Positions 22,442 to 34,180 of a DNA stretch of 64,000 bases are shown here, piece by piece. Each line of letters starts with the position of its first letter. Position 1 is the stretch's first letter. The notes under the pieces are model-generated. The model had not been told where the DNA came from and did not search any database. It worked only from the letters and a program-made list of their open reading frames with translations. The DNA lies in the NCBI GenBank assembly GCA_008360955.1, contig LUCM01005536.1, positions 1 to 64,000 of the forward strand, read 5' to 3'. The position numbers and the translations under genes were made by a program. The DNA comes from Fasciolopsis buskii (Eukaryota; Platyhelminthes; Trematoda; Plagiorchiida; Fasciolidae).

Positions 22442-23260
22442 ATCAAATGAAGTTAGTACTGCGGTTAGAGATATTTTTGCTGATTTGTCTGCCTTACACG
22501 ACTGGTGTACCTCCTGAATGATGAGCTTCTCTGCCAACATGGGCGAAATACTCACATATATATGTACGCTATCTGAAGATTCAATTTCAACACGCTGATC
22601 TCCACAATTCGTGACATTGGTCCCAACCACTCAGACTTTCTAAATTTCAGTCGGCTAAAGCTAGGAGAAATGTAAGTCGGATTTTTCGCACAATGAAACT
22701 ATCCGACAGCATCCTCGGCAGTTATAAAACACACGTTCGACCAATCCTTGAGTATGGCACTATGATATACTTCAGCATGTCAAAGTGAGACAGGATTTTC
22801 ATTGAAATTATTCGGAGACACTTCACCAAGCAAGTGACAGGTTGGTTGACACCTCTAAATTACAACCGACACTGCTCGGCCCTCAAACTCGAGACACTGG
22901 CTGCGGCGACTGAAAATTAACCTGGATTTTCTACGTAACCTGGTGAATAGGCGTCCCTCCTCCGCCTAACCCCTATATTCCCCTCTGCAAGCAACTACAA
23001 ACTCAGTCACGTGTTTCTAGCCATCCATACAGAAATTGCCAAATTCTCTTTAAGGTAACTTTTTTCTCTTTGTTTATGCCAAGCTTTGGAACAAGATACC
23101 CATTAGCACTCTCTGCGTGCAGAACCAATCCAGTTATAAGGCTGCCCTAAATACTTATCCTAGTGTCACCCAAGTCCTTCAGTTGACCAACAGCCATATC
23201 TTGGAAGAGGTTGCTTTTGGGTCAGCCATGAATTTCCAAAAACCTACGCTGGCGCTTTTT

Positions 23261-24186
23261 TCTACCCGATAATCTGTATATTGAAGGCTGAATCCGGTAT
23301 CAGCAAATGCGGAAACAACATGACGTTGGACATAGGACGGAGACAGCCACCTCATGTAAGTTACCGCCCGGTTCCATTTATTTCCTTCCTACCGACCACA
23401 GCCACTCATATTTACCTCTTTAAAAGAAGCAGTGCAATTTTCTTGCCCTAAGAACTTCCAATAATTTGGTAATGGCCTTCTTCCTTTTACTGCGTTCCAC
23501 CTCATGACATTCGCCCTGTCCCGGCTGCTTTACACTTCCCATTCATTCGACCATATAATAATAAATCGTCACGTTTTCTTTACCTGATCCTTCTAAATGG
23601 CACTGAGTAAGTCACAAAATGCGATTAGGCTTCGTAATGGCTTGATCCATGCGCTCAGAATGCGCCGCAAAACAGCAGTTGTGCTCCTCCGTGTGTTTGC
23701 TCATCCGTACTTTCCCCTTTCACAGCATTATGCGGTTAAACTCATGTGGCAAACTGCAACTAGGCCATTGCTCGCGAACGTGGGGAAAACAGACCAGCAG
23801 TTGAGAAAAATTTGCATTACGCGAAAAACTATGATCGGGCATGAGAGCTATGGAAATTTCCTATACGGGCTTAATCACTCACCTGTTGGAGAAAAATAAA
23901 TACCGAAATTGGAACCGGGTTGTGAAGGAAATCGGACATCTTCAGCACAGGTTTGGTTTCCCGCTATCCCAGACCCGATCGAGAGAAACGTGAAACCTCA
24001 AGTTGTCGCGTTCGCCTGGTAAGCCCCTGGTTCTTATGCTTAAGACTTATTGGGGTAGCAGCGCACTAGGCTTTTCACATGTATGGTCCCACCCATCTAC
24101 GACTCCATCCCACCCTCCTGTATTCCATATGCATTCCGGGCGCGTATGCTCAGGACCTCTACAAGAAAACAAATTTCCTTCATTTA
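23261..24186. other. Unassigned DNA left of the inverted repeat
   Basis: A 100-codon open frame at 23597-23899 (+) has no recognised domain. Nothing else is recognised. Confidence 0.35.
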
Positions 24187-24971
24187 CAGGTGGACAGTTA
24201 CCATTCCACCGCTAAAATTGAAGGTGCCAGTGTTCTATCAATATTATTAATTCTAAGATTAGCCGATAGCAAACCCTCCAGCCTTACCATGCAATCAAGC
24301 ATGTCTCTTAAAGTTTTCGAGAAACACACCATATTATCATTAATAATTTTCTTCTGTCAATACGTGAATAATGACGAAAGCCTTTCAGTACTTTCTGCTT
24401 CTCGGTGCAAGATGGGGTCGGGTAAACACTGAGCCGCTGAAATCGAAACACCAAACATCAAAAAACTGTCCATCACAACACTAGTTATACTTTATCCAAG
24501 TAGGTGCATAAATTCGAATTTCATTTATTTGCTTTTGCTATCAGTGTTTGATAATTCTTCCTAAAACGTGTAAAACCTGCTGTTTATAGCCAATAAAGAA
24601 TGTTTTCTCGTGTGTTGCTGTGTCTGATCCACTCGCAAAAATGTGAAAATTCTCATGAAGAGTGGGTAAGAAGAGTTATCCCGATCAATAAGCTGACTGA
24701 GGCCAATAGAGGTCTTGGACAACGTACATCACTTCAGATCATGCGCCAGTTTCGATGCAAATTTTGAGTCAACCCAACTGCCGTGGACGCAGGGAGTAAG
24801 CCTGACTGTTCGTCGAACTCCCGTTTGATTCGGATTATCGTGACAGATTTAAACAGATACTATCCGAAGAAACAAGAATTTTGATAGTCAAATATGCAGG
24901 CATGCGCTGCAACTAAATCAGTCCGGTGCATTTGCGTCCGGTTTTGCCCGTGGTCCTAGTTTTGGGGTATA

Positions 24972-24972
24972 N
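24972..24972. other. Ambiguous base N in the left arm
   Basis: The only N noticed in the window. The opposite arm has T at 34824, which predicts A here. Confidence 0.95.
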
Positions 24973-25615
24973 TAAAGACTTGTGTTCGCCAGGGAGCTGG
25001 GCCAAACAAGGAAAGAATGGAAACTACGCAACTTCTAAGAGATGAAAGGATGCGTCGGCAGTGACAAAATCAGTTGATGATGAGCCATGAGAAAGAAGGT
25101 GAAAGCTGATTGGATAGGACAGCCGAAGGGATGAACGCCGCGTAAGGTAAAAATAAAGTCTGTTAATGGTTGCAAGCGACAACGTCGGCGGCAAAATTCG
25201 GTATTGAAGCTGAGCGCGATGAAAATGTTGAGCTCATCGACAGTGGAAAGAAAGGTTGGAACGCTGGGCAGAAAAAATCAAGAACCAGTTGAGCCGGATA
25301 TAGGTTAACGTATTTTAGCCGTCATTTGAAACTGAAAACATCGAAATTATATGTTGACGTCCCAAAAGAAATAGAATTGTAGTCGAATATTCGAATTCTG
25401 TAGACGTAAAAAGCAGTCCGTCACGACCAACTTCATCCATGTCTTTTTCAAAAAGGAGTGAATTCGTGGCGAAATCACTTATCTCATTGAACTCTGATAA
25501 TTGAAAAGGCGAACGTAGTCCTTAATCGCGGGATGAGCCGCTGATTGTAATCATGCTAAAGAAGAGCACATGTAGGGAGTGCAGTAATATTAATCATAGT
25601 GAATAATTCAAGCTT

Positions 25616-26038
25616 TTAGGGGTATGTGCAGGGGAAGATCACATGTGTACTAGCATAACGCAGTAGAAGCACGGAAAACAAAACCCGGACATGACACTTA
25701 GATGCGTGTGTACGATCAGAATCCGCAATGTGATACGCTAGGCATGAGTTTATCTGTTTTGAATCGAAGCTGGACAACTGTTTCCCAGGATTAAACGAGA
25801 CATTTTGGGAATTACTATCCGTCGTGGATTGCGAGTCATTTCCTGCTTGAATGCCCCGTAGGCTCGCGTAGTATGCGCTAAATGCAGCCAGCAAACGATG
25901 GCGGACATCACGATGGGTCTGAATTCCTCGAAAATCGCGAGGGTTATATGACTGACAAACTAGTTGAACTGAGAAGGTGAGGACCAATATGGATGTGATG
26001 ACGGGACGGAGATGAGTGAAAACCAGACTGAACGTCAT
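25616..26038 (-). CDS. Hypothetical 140-residue protein with N-terminal hydrophobic segment (left-arm copy)
   Basis: ATG-started frame of 140 codons, identical in translation to 33758-34180. Residues about 13-29 (VITSILVLTFSVQLVCQ) form a hydrophobic stretch that could be a signal peptide. The middle is polar and Arg/Ser/Asn-rich (RDVRHRLLAAFSAYY), and a second hydrophobic stretch near the C-terminus contains VRVLFSVLLLRYAS. No family is recognised. It may be a chance frame or one exon of a gene; persistence in two copies is uninformative because the arms are nearly identical. Confidence 0.3.
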   Translation of the reverse strand: MTFSLVFTHLRPVITSILVLTFSVQLVCQSYNPRDFRGIQTHRDVRHRLLAAFSAYYASLRGIQAGNDSQSTTDSNSQNVSFNPGKQLSSFDSKQINSCLAYHIADSDRTHASKCHVRVLFSVLLLRYASTHVIFPCTYP

Positions 26039-26635
26039 ATACGATGAATAAGAGAGCGGAAATTAATAGCGACACCGATCAAATATATAATGTCGAAGAT
26101 GAGGCAGAGTGAAACAGTGAAGGCTGCACCAGGCTACCTAGGAGATGAAATTTCATAAAGAATTGTGGAAGGGGAGGCAATGGAACGCAAAAGAATGTTC
26201 ACTGAACACATGTGGCTGCGAGCGGACTGGACTGGAAGGCGTGACGGGAAAAAAGGAGTTCAGTAAGAATGCGTGATTAGTTAGGGAAGAATGGATAACG
26301 ACGGCAGCTGTTCAAAACGTCAGCATACTTGTCAGCTATGCGTTTGGAAGACAGGAGCAGGCTGAAAACTAGAAGGGTGGGTGGTGAATTGTGTATGGAC
26401 AGTCCGATGAGCTACTTCCCCAGATTGCCCCACAACGCAGCCAGATACTCATCTACTTAAAAAGGGCGGTGTGGGGTCTTCCATTTCGCAGGGTCAGTTC
26501 TGAGTTGATGGCATACATATCCATCCTTCGGAGCCCGAGTTTGCTTTTGTTGCTGATTTCAAACTGATCCCGACAGAATCGTTTGTCATGAAGTAACTCA
26601 CCATGTGATATGATGGCTGAAATTACCATCACAAA

Positions 26636-26770
26636 ACTATGGAAGCACTGTAGAGCTGTTTTATCATTGTTAGAAATCATCAGCAATGCGTAAAAGCCGC
26701 TCCCGAACTGGGATGCGAACCCTGGATGAATGGTTCTGAGTCAAACGCCTTAGCCATTGCGCTACAAGGC
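26636..26770 (-). mobile_element. tRNA-like head with hammerhead relic, Sm-alpha-like SINE (left-arm copy)
   Basis: Mirror copy of 33026-33160, identical as far as compared; see the right-arm entry for its boxes and fold. Confidence 0.55.
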
Positions 26771-27382
26771 AAGCTCTGGGCAGCTTTTTCAGCTTCACTA
26801 CATGATGTTGTAATTTTCCGTCACCGATTTGCACGGCCACAGGCCGCTACCTCACAGGAATCGGCCACAACTGATAGAGGACTTCCCATGCAGGCAGCCT
26901 AAATACGACGATACCGTCATCCGTGCGATGTAGACAGATTCAACTAGGCTGGGTACTCTGAGGACAAAGAGGTCACCAGAATCGAGAAAACTGGAGAGTG
27001 CGGATCAAGATGGCCAGGTGGAAGGAGTAAAGGAAATCCCGAACCTGTCCTTAGATGAGTTGTTCGCGAAGGGAGAAGCTAGCTTTGCTAGTACCAGACG
27101 GAGAGTAATGATCCACAGTGTGTTCAGAGTAAGCAAACGGTAGAGGAATCTATGAGAAAGGACCCTGTGATGAGGAGACCAACATAAATGGAGATTTATC
27201 GCGGTAATACCCGCCATAAAGCCCAGCGTTTTCCCGTTATCACGGACCATAATATCATGTGGTGCTGTCGGCTGGGATCTCAGTTTTGGAGCTCCTACTG
27301 TAATAATCACTAAAATTCTAAACCAACTTTGTACAACTGAATCTTTGAGGGGTAGGGTTCCTACATACGAGTTTGGGCTGGT

Positions 27383-29640
27383 ACGGTCAGCATTCTCCGG
27401 TCTTTCGGACCATATCGTTCTGTACGATGCTTTTCGAATACCTGCCGACTTTTGGATGACTGGTGGATTCTCCCTTGATCTGGATGTAATTCTGCCTGCC
27501 ATTCGAGGATGTTACTGTCGAGAAATACTATCAGACAACGCAGAACGTTCGAAGATTAACCATCAGCATTTAGCAGAATAAGACTTATGCCACTATCGTG
27601 TGCTAGCCGACTATTCGATTAGGTCTATCCGGCAGCCTCTTTATTCAATGTCACCTACTATCCTGAACGCCTAGTGTCAAAATTCCTTTAATTCGGAGAA
27701 TGACCATTTTCAGCTCTTTATCCCCGTGAACTTCGAGCCAACCTCTCCTACCCAAACCAAGTTTGCTTCTGCACCTCCCCCTTTCGCAAAATACCATAAT
27801 ACTTCTCTCTCAAGGCCAAAACCGGGCTGTTGCCCAAATGATCATAATGACCTTGATGGGTACTCTAATTCTCTATGAACTACCCAGTATTTACTCTCCG
27901 AGAATGTATTCACTACCCACTTTCGTAAACCCGCTCCTAATTCAAAGATGGCTAGAGCCCACCGACCAAATGCTTCGTTAGCCAATGTTCTTGAATTCCT
28001 ATCATAACACTAAGTAACAATGTATAGTCAAAACTTACCGACATCAAGATCCATCTTTGGAAGCCAACCGCAATTTATTTCCCAGCTGTTCAACCCAAAT
28101 TACATCGTTGATTTCCTTGAATACCCCTACTCCCATGGATCTCTACCATCGGGCAAAATCTTGGTTCCTGTTGCCGCTTGAACGGCTCGTGCACCCCCTC
28201 AAATTCCTCACCCAATCTGCTGACGAAAATCACAACTTGCAACAACAAGGATGACAGGATACAGCATATAATAATGATAAAACCTTACTTCTTCGACGTT
28301 GCTAAGGACATCCTAAGATAGTGTATTCGAGAAAAGTTATAGCACAACATTTCTGTTCACCAACAGCCTCTCATTCCAGGTTACCGCCAGGTGCATATGA
28401 ATGCAATCAGCAGTGTTGGGGATTCCATATTCTCTGTGCGAACTGTTTCATAAAATATCCTCCAGAGGGTTTGGAGTAATCATGACAGCATTCCCCCACC
28501 TTCTTTGGCATTTTATCGGTATTTGTTAGATGAGGCTATCTTTCGCACTTTGCATGGCGTTTCCCTTGGTTTTCACTAATTCCCACCAGTTATGACATTC
28601 TCACCAACCTTCTTTCCTTTATTTCAACTATTCTGCCCCTTACGTGACGCTCTAGTCTTATGGGGATCACGGACATATCTCGACATCCACCATTGGGCTA
28701 CGGTCATGTTTTGCACCATCGATGCACATATTTAGGTTACTTAAATTCGAAATGACTGGCAGTCCGCTGCTGCCGAACATTCCTATCAATCCCTGTGCAA
28801 TACTGCAGAACGAGTTTTCCAGTTTTGTTTTCTGCGTGTTGCTCTGCATCGCCTGATTATACTTTATATTATACTTCCCGAATGACCCAAGGTTGCACTC
28901 ATTCCCTCATCCCTTTTGATTTCTGTTATTCTTGTTTCCTCTGCATCATCCCAGGACAGTTTTGATCTTGCCTTGCGAATGCCACCCGCAAATCGGGAAA
29001 TATACTTTATCATCATTAGTATTATTATCGAATACCCTCACAAATGTCTACCACCGGTATACAATACTTGCACTGCATACGCGGACCAGGCAACTCCATT
29101 CACTAACCAAAAAAGGGTAAGTGAACCGGAGCAAATTATTCCTTCGTGAGGGTGCTCTTACCCAATACCTGCAGCCATCATGCCCCCACTCCTCATGGGC
29201 ATCTAGCCACCTACGGCTCATCACCCATTCCCCAACCCCCACTGCCCACACAAATCTCATCCCTACACATTACCGTTCGCTCTCACACCTAGCAAGCCTC
29301 TCACAGGCTGCTTCGCTCCCAAAAACAGCGACCTTCCCCATACCAACCACTTGTCTTGGTAACTACCGTCCCCCACAAGTGGTTTAATCTCATGCCCTCA
29401 TCGAAATTTCCTATCACACCCACAGCAACCGCCAAGTTGCACAAATTTAATCACTGCCGCGTTTTACTTCATATTCATGACAGCCGGTCAGAGTGATGTT
29501 ACTGCTACTTTTGTTGATGACGGAAACTTTCGCTGAGGCAAAATGTCATTACGATAGATTACACTACCCTAGTCCATTATTTACCGGTGCACCACCATTC
29601 CGCCCCAAGGCAACACCCCATCACTCAAACGATGCGACGC
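27383..29640. other. Inverted-repeat spacer, 5' part
   Basis: Non-repeated relative to the arms. Plus-strand frames rich in Pro, Thr and Ser (29121-29387, with SPTPTAHTNLIPTHYRS) may be a LINE ORF1 or leader region, because an endonuclease follows near 29720. No gene recognised. Confidence 0.35.
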
Positions 29641-32340
29641 CCTCTCAAATAAAGGTCGCTTATTGGAAGCACAAAAAAACAGGAAAAATTGGCTGAAAGT
29701 CAAAATGGTCCCCTTATTGTCGCCGTTAATTCCATATGATCGTTATGTGTTAGAAAATCTGCCATCTCTTCTTTCACTAGCACTCTTCACAAATTACGAC
29801 TTTATACTAATCACCGAGACTTGGCCAAATGGTGACACTCTAGGCGATGCAATTGCTATTCCTGGATAACAGTTACCCGGGAAAGGTGGCTAATCTCAGC
29901 GGGGGTTTGGCTGCCTCGTGTAGGTCTGCAATTCAATACCAGCCTTATTGTGCCAAGACCTTCATTTAAGTCCTATCTAAGGTGCCATGTGGCATAGGGC
30001 TGACATTAATATAGACAAACCTTCCAAAGCGATGCGTGTGCCACCTCCCAGGCAACTGTGGGAACGACTTCCTTCCCTAAACTAAAGCATTTAAATACCC
30101 TTTCACCTTACCAGGTCCCAATGTCGTGACGGAGACGCCAAAGCTCCAGGCACTGGCTGATCACCCTTTATCACTTCTAACTTTTTATTCTCTCTTTCGC
30201 TAGAATTCAGCAAGGTGTATGGACACAGCAAGCAGCCGATCCGACAAGTGAGCGAAATACCCTGGAGCAATTTTTACGATTGGATTAAACGCATGTTCGC
30301 ACATCCGTTGAAATCGGTTTCAAGGAATGTGAATACCTGCCGGTGAGCCGCATTTTCATGCTACCTTTCCAAAGTAACATCATCTCCAAACTATAAGCCC
30401 TAAATTTGAGCAAACTCAGATCGTCTTACAAATCTGCTCTGCAGTCGTAATTAGGAATCTTTCCTATCAAGTGATGTGCTAATGGCAAGTGACAAGCTTT
30501 ACTCAGTCCTGCACGGATGCCTTGGTAGTATCAAGCCAGCCACCGTTCACTCGAGGTCCTCCAAAAACAACGGCCATTACCGAATAAGCTGCAAAATCAC
30601 CAAACTTTAAAAACGCTTTCTAAGAATCAGGGACTTTTCTTTATTTCACGAGTCAATTGCCTGTCAGAACAACGAAAAACGATATCACCCTTATACTAAA
30701 AAGCAAGAGCTATGTGCTCTGAACTAGCTCAATCCACAAGCAGTTCCGGCGCAATGGATTAAACCAAGAGTCGATCACACCAAGCTATCGGATGCGCGCA
30801 TCCGCCACCTCAACTATAACAGTACTTAACTCGACAACCCACGAGAGATCGCTCTGGCATCTGGCATAACCTCACCCTTGTTTCTTACAACCGACAGTAA
30901 CCTTACAATCCCTTATCCTCCACGCCTGACCTCGGAAACATTCTAAGCGGTTTCTTTCTTACTAGTTCCATTTCCGTTAAAAACAAAAGTCAGATATCAC
31001 CCTGGACCAGACTAGTCACCTAAAGCTATATTCACACTAAGGGGGGGGAGATATTTCAATACCGCTGGGAAACACACTGAACCACTGTGTCCAATGCGGT
31101 ACTTTTCCTTGCCGGCGGGAAACGTCTATCACAATTTCCATATATAATAAAGGCGCAGTGCGTCCACCAGCCAATTTTAAATTCCTAAACCGTACCCCTG
31201 TTTTCTTCAGAATCATGGACAGCTTGATTAAAAAGCAGCTCATGGTATGTTATAGGCCAATAACTTGTCAAAGCTGGTCAGTATGGTTTTCTCTAAAATA
31301 AATCCTGTGCTTCGTGCATGACTGGTCACCTAGATACAAAAGCAAAGGCTGCTATTATCGGAAAGTCGATGATAGTAATCTATTTGGATGCGACGAAAGA
31401 ATTTGATAGATCATCCCACCATAGGCCGATAAAAATGTCAAATCCTATGAGATCATCGGTCCTGTACTCCCATGTTTCACGCCATATTATTCACCCAGAA
31501 ATTATGTGGTGCGAGCAAATCGTTTTCACTTCCTCTCCCAGACCAGTAACTAGTGGCATAACCCAAAGCAGTGTACTGCTTCTTTTTCACGCAAATAATG
31601 TCTTCAAATTTGTCGGAAACGGTGCTCCGTTCCTATTCGTCGATAACCCCAAAATCGTTTACACTTTTCAGCCGGATGCTATAGGCCTCACAGTCGCCGA
31701 TGTAATCCAAGAAGCAATCTTCGCCTACACTTCGGACAGCGAATGGGCGATGAAGTTCACAGCCGGGGAAAGCCGCATTCTGTGCTAAAATAGCAACCGA
31801 TCCAGAGGAAGGCTTAAAATGGAAGTCAAATCATCCCCACTTGAAACAAGCTTCGAGACATAGGTCTAAACCGCTTCTGCAAATTTGACTTTTTGGAAGA
31901 AGCAACTACGGAGACCCGTAAAAGGGTTGGATTGCTACACATGACCTCAAAGCTGTACCCCAGCAACTGAAAGTCTTCAAAACACGCCAGACTCACTCTA
32001 GAGTATTATTCCTAAGTCTGCTCTACTATGAGACTGCAACAAAATCGCCATCGATAACGTTCAGCGGCATTTGCAAAGCGGCTAGTAAGCATTTAGTCAG
32101 AGCTAGGTAACAAGAAATGATTCACAATTTGAGTCTTTAACCTATGCAGGCTCATCTTGTGAATGACAGCCCGATTTTCTTCAGTAGTCTGACAAGCGGT
32201 TAAGTTGCATTCAAACACTGCAGTTCAGAGTTCAAAATCATTACTCCATTGGAATCGACATACCAAACGTCAAACCTGACAAAAAGCATAGGCATTAGAG
32301 CAATCATTTTATTGTTAAATGTTCTTCCTTCTGCAACGCA
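29641..32340 (+). mobile_element. Decayed LINE in the spacer (element B)
   Basis: An endonuclease piece at about 29780-29869 reads NYDFILITETWPNGDTLGDA, with the catalytic TET motif intact. A pre-palm block at about 31060-31260 is broken by stops. RT then runs 31318-31788 with VIYLDATKEFDRSSH (motif A), SPRPVTSGITQSSVLLLF (motif B) and FLFVDNPKIV, where motif C FADD has become FVDN. Next comes YTSDSEWAMKFTAGESRIL, the 'DL..W....gM.Fsa.KS.iL' block. The motif B region resembles element A (RPVTSGVVQGSILGP), so the two are probably related families. Confidence 0.75.
31318..31788 (+). pseudogene. RT palm of element B with inactivated motif C
   Basis: A 156-codon open frame holding motif A (YLDATKEFD), motif B and a mutated motif C (FVDN in place of F/YADD). 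Loss of the second catalytic Asp makes activity unlikely even where the frame is open. Confidence 0.75.
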
Positions 32341-33025
32341 TTGCCACAGCGTTAGGCCTCCTATCATCATTTATCATCGCGGTTAAAAACAAAGTCTGGA
32401 GACAGTTGACTGCACCAGCCCAAACTCGTATGTAGGAACCCTACCCCTCAAAGATTCAGTTGTACAAAGTTGGTTTAGAATTTTAGTGATTATTACAGTA
32501 GGAGCTCCAAAACTGAGATCCCAGCCGACAGCACCACATGATATTATGGTCCGTGATAACGGGAAAACGCTGGGCTTTATGGCGGGTATTACCGCGATAA
32601 ATCTCCATTTATGTTGGTCTCCTCATCACAGGGTCCTTTCTCATAGATTCCTCTACCGTTTGCTTACTCTGAACACACTGTGGATCATTACTCTCCGTCT
32701 GGTACTAGCAAAGCTAGCTTCTCCCTTCGCGAACAACTCATCTAAGGACAGGTTCGGGATTTCCTTTACTCCTTCCACCTGGCCATCTTGATCCGCACTC
32801 TCCAGTTTTCTCGATTCTGGTGACCTCTTTGTCCTCAGAGTACCCAGCCTAGTTGAATCTGTCTACATCGCACGGATGACGGTATCGTCGTATTTAGGCT
32901 GCCTGCATGGGAAGTCCTCTATCAGTTGTGGCCGATTCCTGTGAGGTAGCGGCCTGTGGCCGTGCAAATCGGTGACGGAAAATTACAACATCATGTAGTG
33001 AAGCTGAAAAAGCTGCCCAGAGCTT

Positions 33026-33160
33026 GCCTTGTAGCGCAATGGCTAAGGCGTTTGACTCAGAACCATTCATCCAGGGTTCGCATCCCAGTTCGGGAGCGGC
33101 TTTTACGCATTGCTGATGATTTCTAACAATGATAAAACAGCTCTACAGTGCTTCCATAGT
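33026..33160 (+). mobile_element. tRNA-like head with hammerhead relic, Sm-alpha-like SINE (right-arm copy)
   Basis: TAGCGCAATGG (33032-33042) fits a Pol III A box and GGTTCGCATCC (33075-33085) fits a B box with one change, at tRNA-like spacing. No convincing anticodon stem is found, so it is not a functional tRNA. About 20 bp further on is a degenerate hammerhead (33107-33151). A tRNA-like Pol III head followed by a hammerhead is the known plan of Sm-alpha SINEs in schistosomes. The 3' limit is not defined. Confidence 0.55.
33107..33151 (+). ncRNA. Degenerate hammerhead ribozyme motif
   Basis: GCATTG (33107-33112) can pair with CAGTGC (33146-33151) as helix I, with one G-T pair. CTGATGA, the conserved core, follows at 33113-33119. 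Stem II is weakened, and the GAAAC core strand reads AAAAC. The expected cleavage triplet GTC before CAGTGC reads CTA. With core and cleavage site both mutated it should be inactive. The mirror copy is 26645-26689 on minus. Confidence 0.5.
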
Positions 33161-33757
33161 TTTGTGATGGTAATTTCAGCCATCATATCACATGGTGAGT
33201 TACTTCATGACAAACGATTCTGTCGGGATCAGTTTGAAATCAGCAACAAAAGCAAACTCGGGCTCCGAAGGATGGATATGTATGCCATCAACTCAGAACT
33301 GACCCTGCGAAATGGAAGACCCCACACCGCCCTTTTTAAGTAGATGAGTATCTGGCTGCGTTGTGGGGCAATCTGGGGAAGTAGCTCATCGGACTGTCCA
33401 TACACAATTCACCACCCACCCTTCTAGTTTTCAGCCTGCTCCTGTCTTCCAAACGCATAGCTGACAAGTATGCTGACGTTTTGAACAGCTGCCGTCGTTA
33501 TCCATTCTTCCCTAACTAATCACGCATTCTTACTGAACTCCTTTTTTCCCGTCACGCCTTCCAGTCCAGTCCGCTCGCAGCCACATGTGTTCAGTGAACA
33601 TTCTTTTGCGTTCCATTGCCTCCCCTTCCACAATTCTTTATGAAATTTCATCTCCTAGGTAGCCTGGTGCAGCCTTCACTGTTTCACTCTGCCTCATCTT
33701 CGACATTATATATTTGATCGGTGTCGCTATTAATTTCCGCTCTCTTATTCATCGTAT

Positions 33758-34180
33758 ATGACGTTCAGTCTGGTTTTCACTCATCTCCGTCCCGTCATCA
33801 CATCCATATTGGTCCTCACCTTCTCAGTTCAACTAGTTTGTCAGTCATATAACCCTCGCGATTTTCGAGGAATTCAGACCCATCGTGATGTCCGCCATCG
33901 TTTGCTGGCTGCATTTAGCGCATACTACGCGAGCCTACGGGGCATTCAAGCAGGAAATGACTCGCAATCCACGACGGATAGTAATTCCCAAAATGTCTCG
34001 TTTAATCCTGGGAAACAGTTGTCCAGCTTCGATTCAAAACAGATAAACTCATGCCTAGCGTATCACATTGCGGATTCTGATCGTACACACGCATCTAAGT
34101 GTCATGTCCGGGTTTTGTTTTCCGTGCTTCTACTGCGTTATGCTAGTACACATGTGATCTTCCCCTGCACATACCCCTAA
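33758..34180 (+). CDS. Hypothetical 140-residue protein with N-terminal hydrophobic segment (right-arm copy)
   Basis: Same predicted protein as the left-arm frame. The ATG lies after TCATCGTAT; no splice acceptor or poly-A signal was specifically identified. A putative signal peptide, a basic Arg/His stretch after it and a Ser/Asn-rich middle would suit a small secreted protein, but no KR/RR-bounded amidated peptide is present, so a neuropeptide precursor is not supported. Confidence 0.3.
   Translation: MTFSLVFTHLRPVITSILVLTFSVQLVCQSYNPRDFRGIQTHRDVRHRLLAAFSAYYASLRGIQAGNDSQSTTDSNSQNVSFNPGKQLSSFDSKQINSCLAYHIADSDRTHASKCHVRVLFSVLLLRYASTHVIFPCTYP

Larger units (their letters stand above)
18701..23260 (+). 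mobile_element. LINE with largely readable reverse transcriptase (element A)
   Basis: Plus-strand non-LTR retrotransposon relic. Possible ORF1-like frames lie at 18789-19097 and 19791-20359. The endonuclease begins near 20478 with FALINCRSVRKIF and continues near 20640 with RKDRRGSGCVLCVWRG. RT runs from about 21713 to 22441. A C-terminal region at about 22480-23250 includes RLKINLDFLRNLVNRR and YAKLWNKIPIS, the 'L.l..L..RR..dL' and 'WN.LP' blocks of CR1/jockey-type elements. The 5' limit is uncertain. Frameshifts and stops in the endonuclease and after motif C show it is inactive, but it is much better preserved than other copies here. Confidence 0.78.
24187..27382 (+). repeat. Large inverted repeat, left arm (3196 bp)
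   Basis: Every base compared pairs with the reverse complement of 32414-35609, with paired coordinates summing to 59796 throughout, so there are no net indels. Differences seen are T at 24341 against C in the partner (G at 35455 on plus) and an ambiguous N at 24972 where the partner predicts A. The outer end is CAGGTGGACAG; the inner end is TTTGGGCTGGT. The arm holds the 140-codon ORF and the tRNA-like/hammerhead element listed separately, and no recognisable LINE motif. Confidence 0.93.

Noticed and set aside
25616..26038. Neuropeptide Y/F-like reading of the 140-residue ORF (contains YYASLR)
   Set aside because: The C-terminal RxRF/RxRY-Gly amidation signature and dibasic cleavage sites are absent, so the short match is treated as chance.
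33026..33097. Functional tRNA gene in the inverted-repeat arms
   Set aside because: Internal promoter boxes are present, but acceptor and anticodon stems do not form; read as a SINE head.
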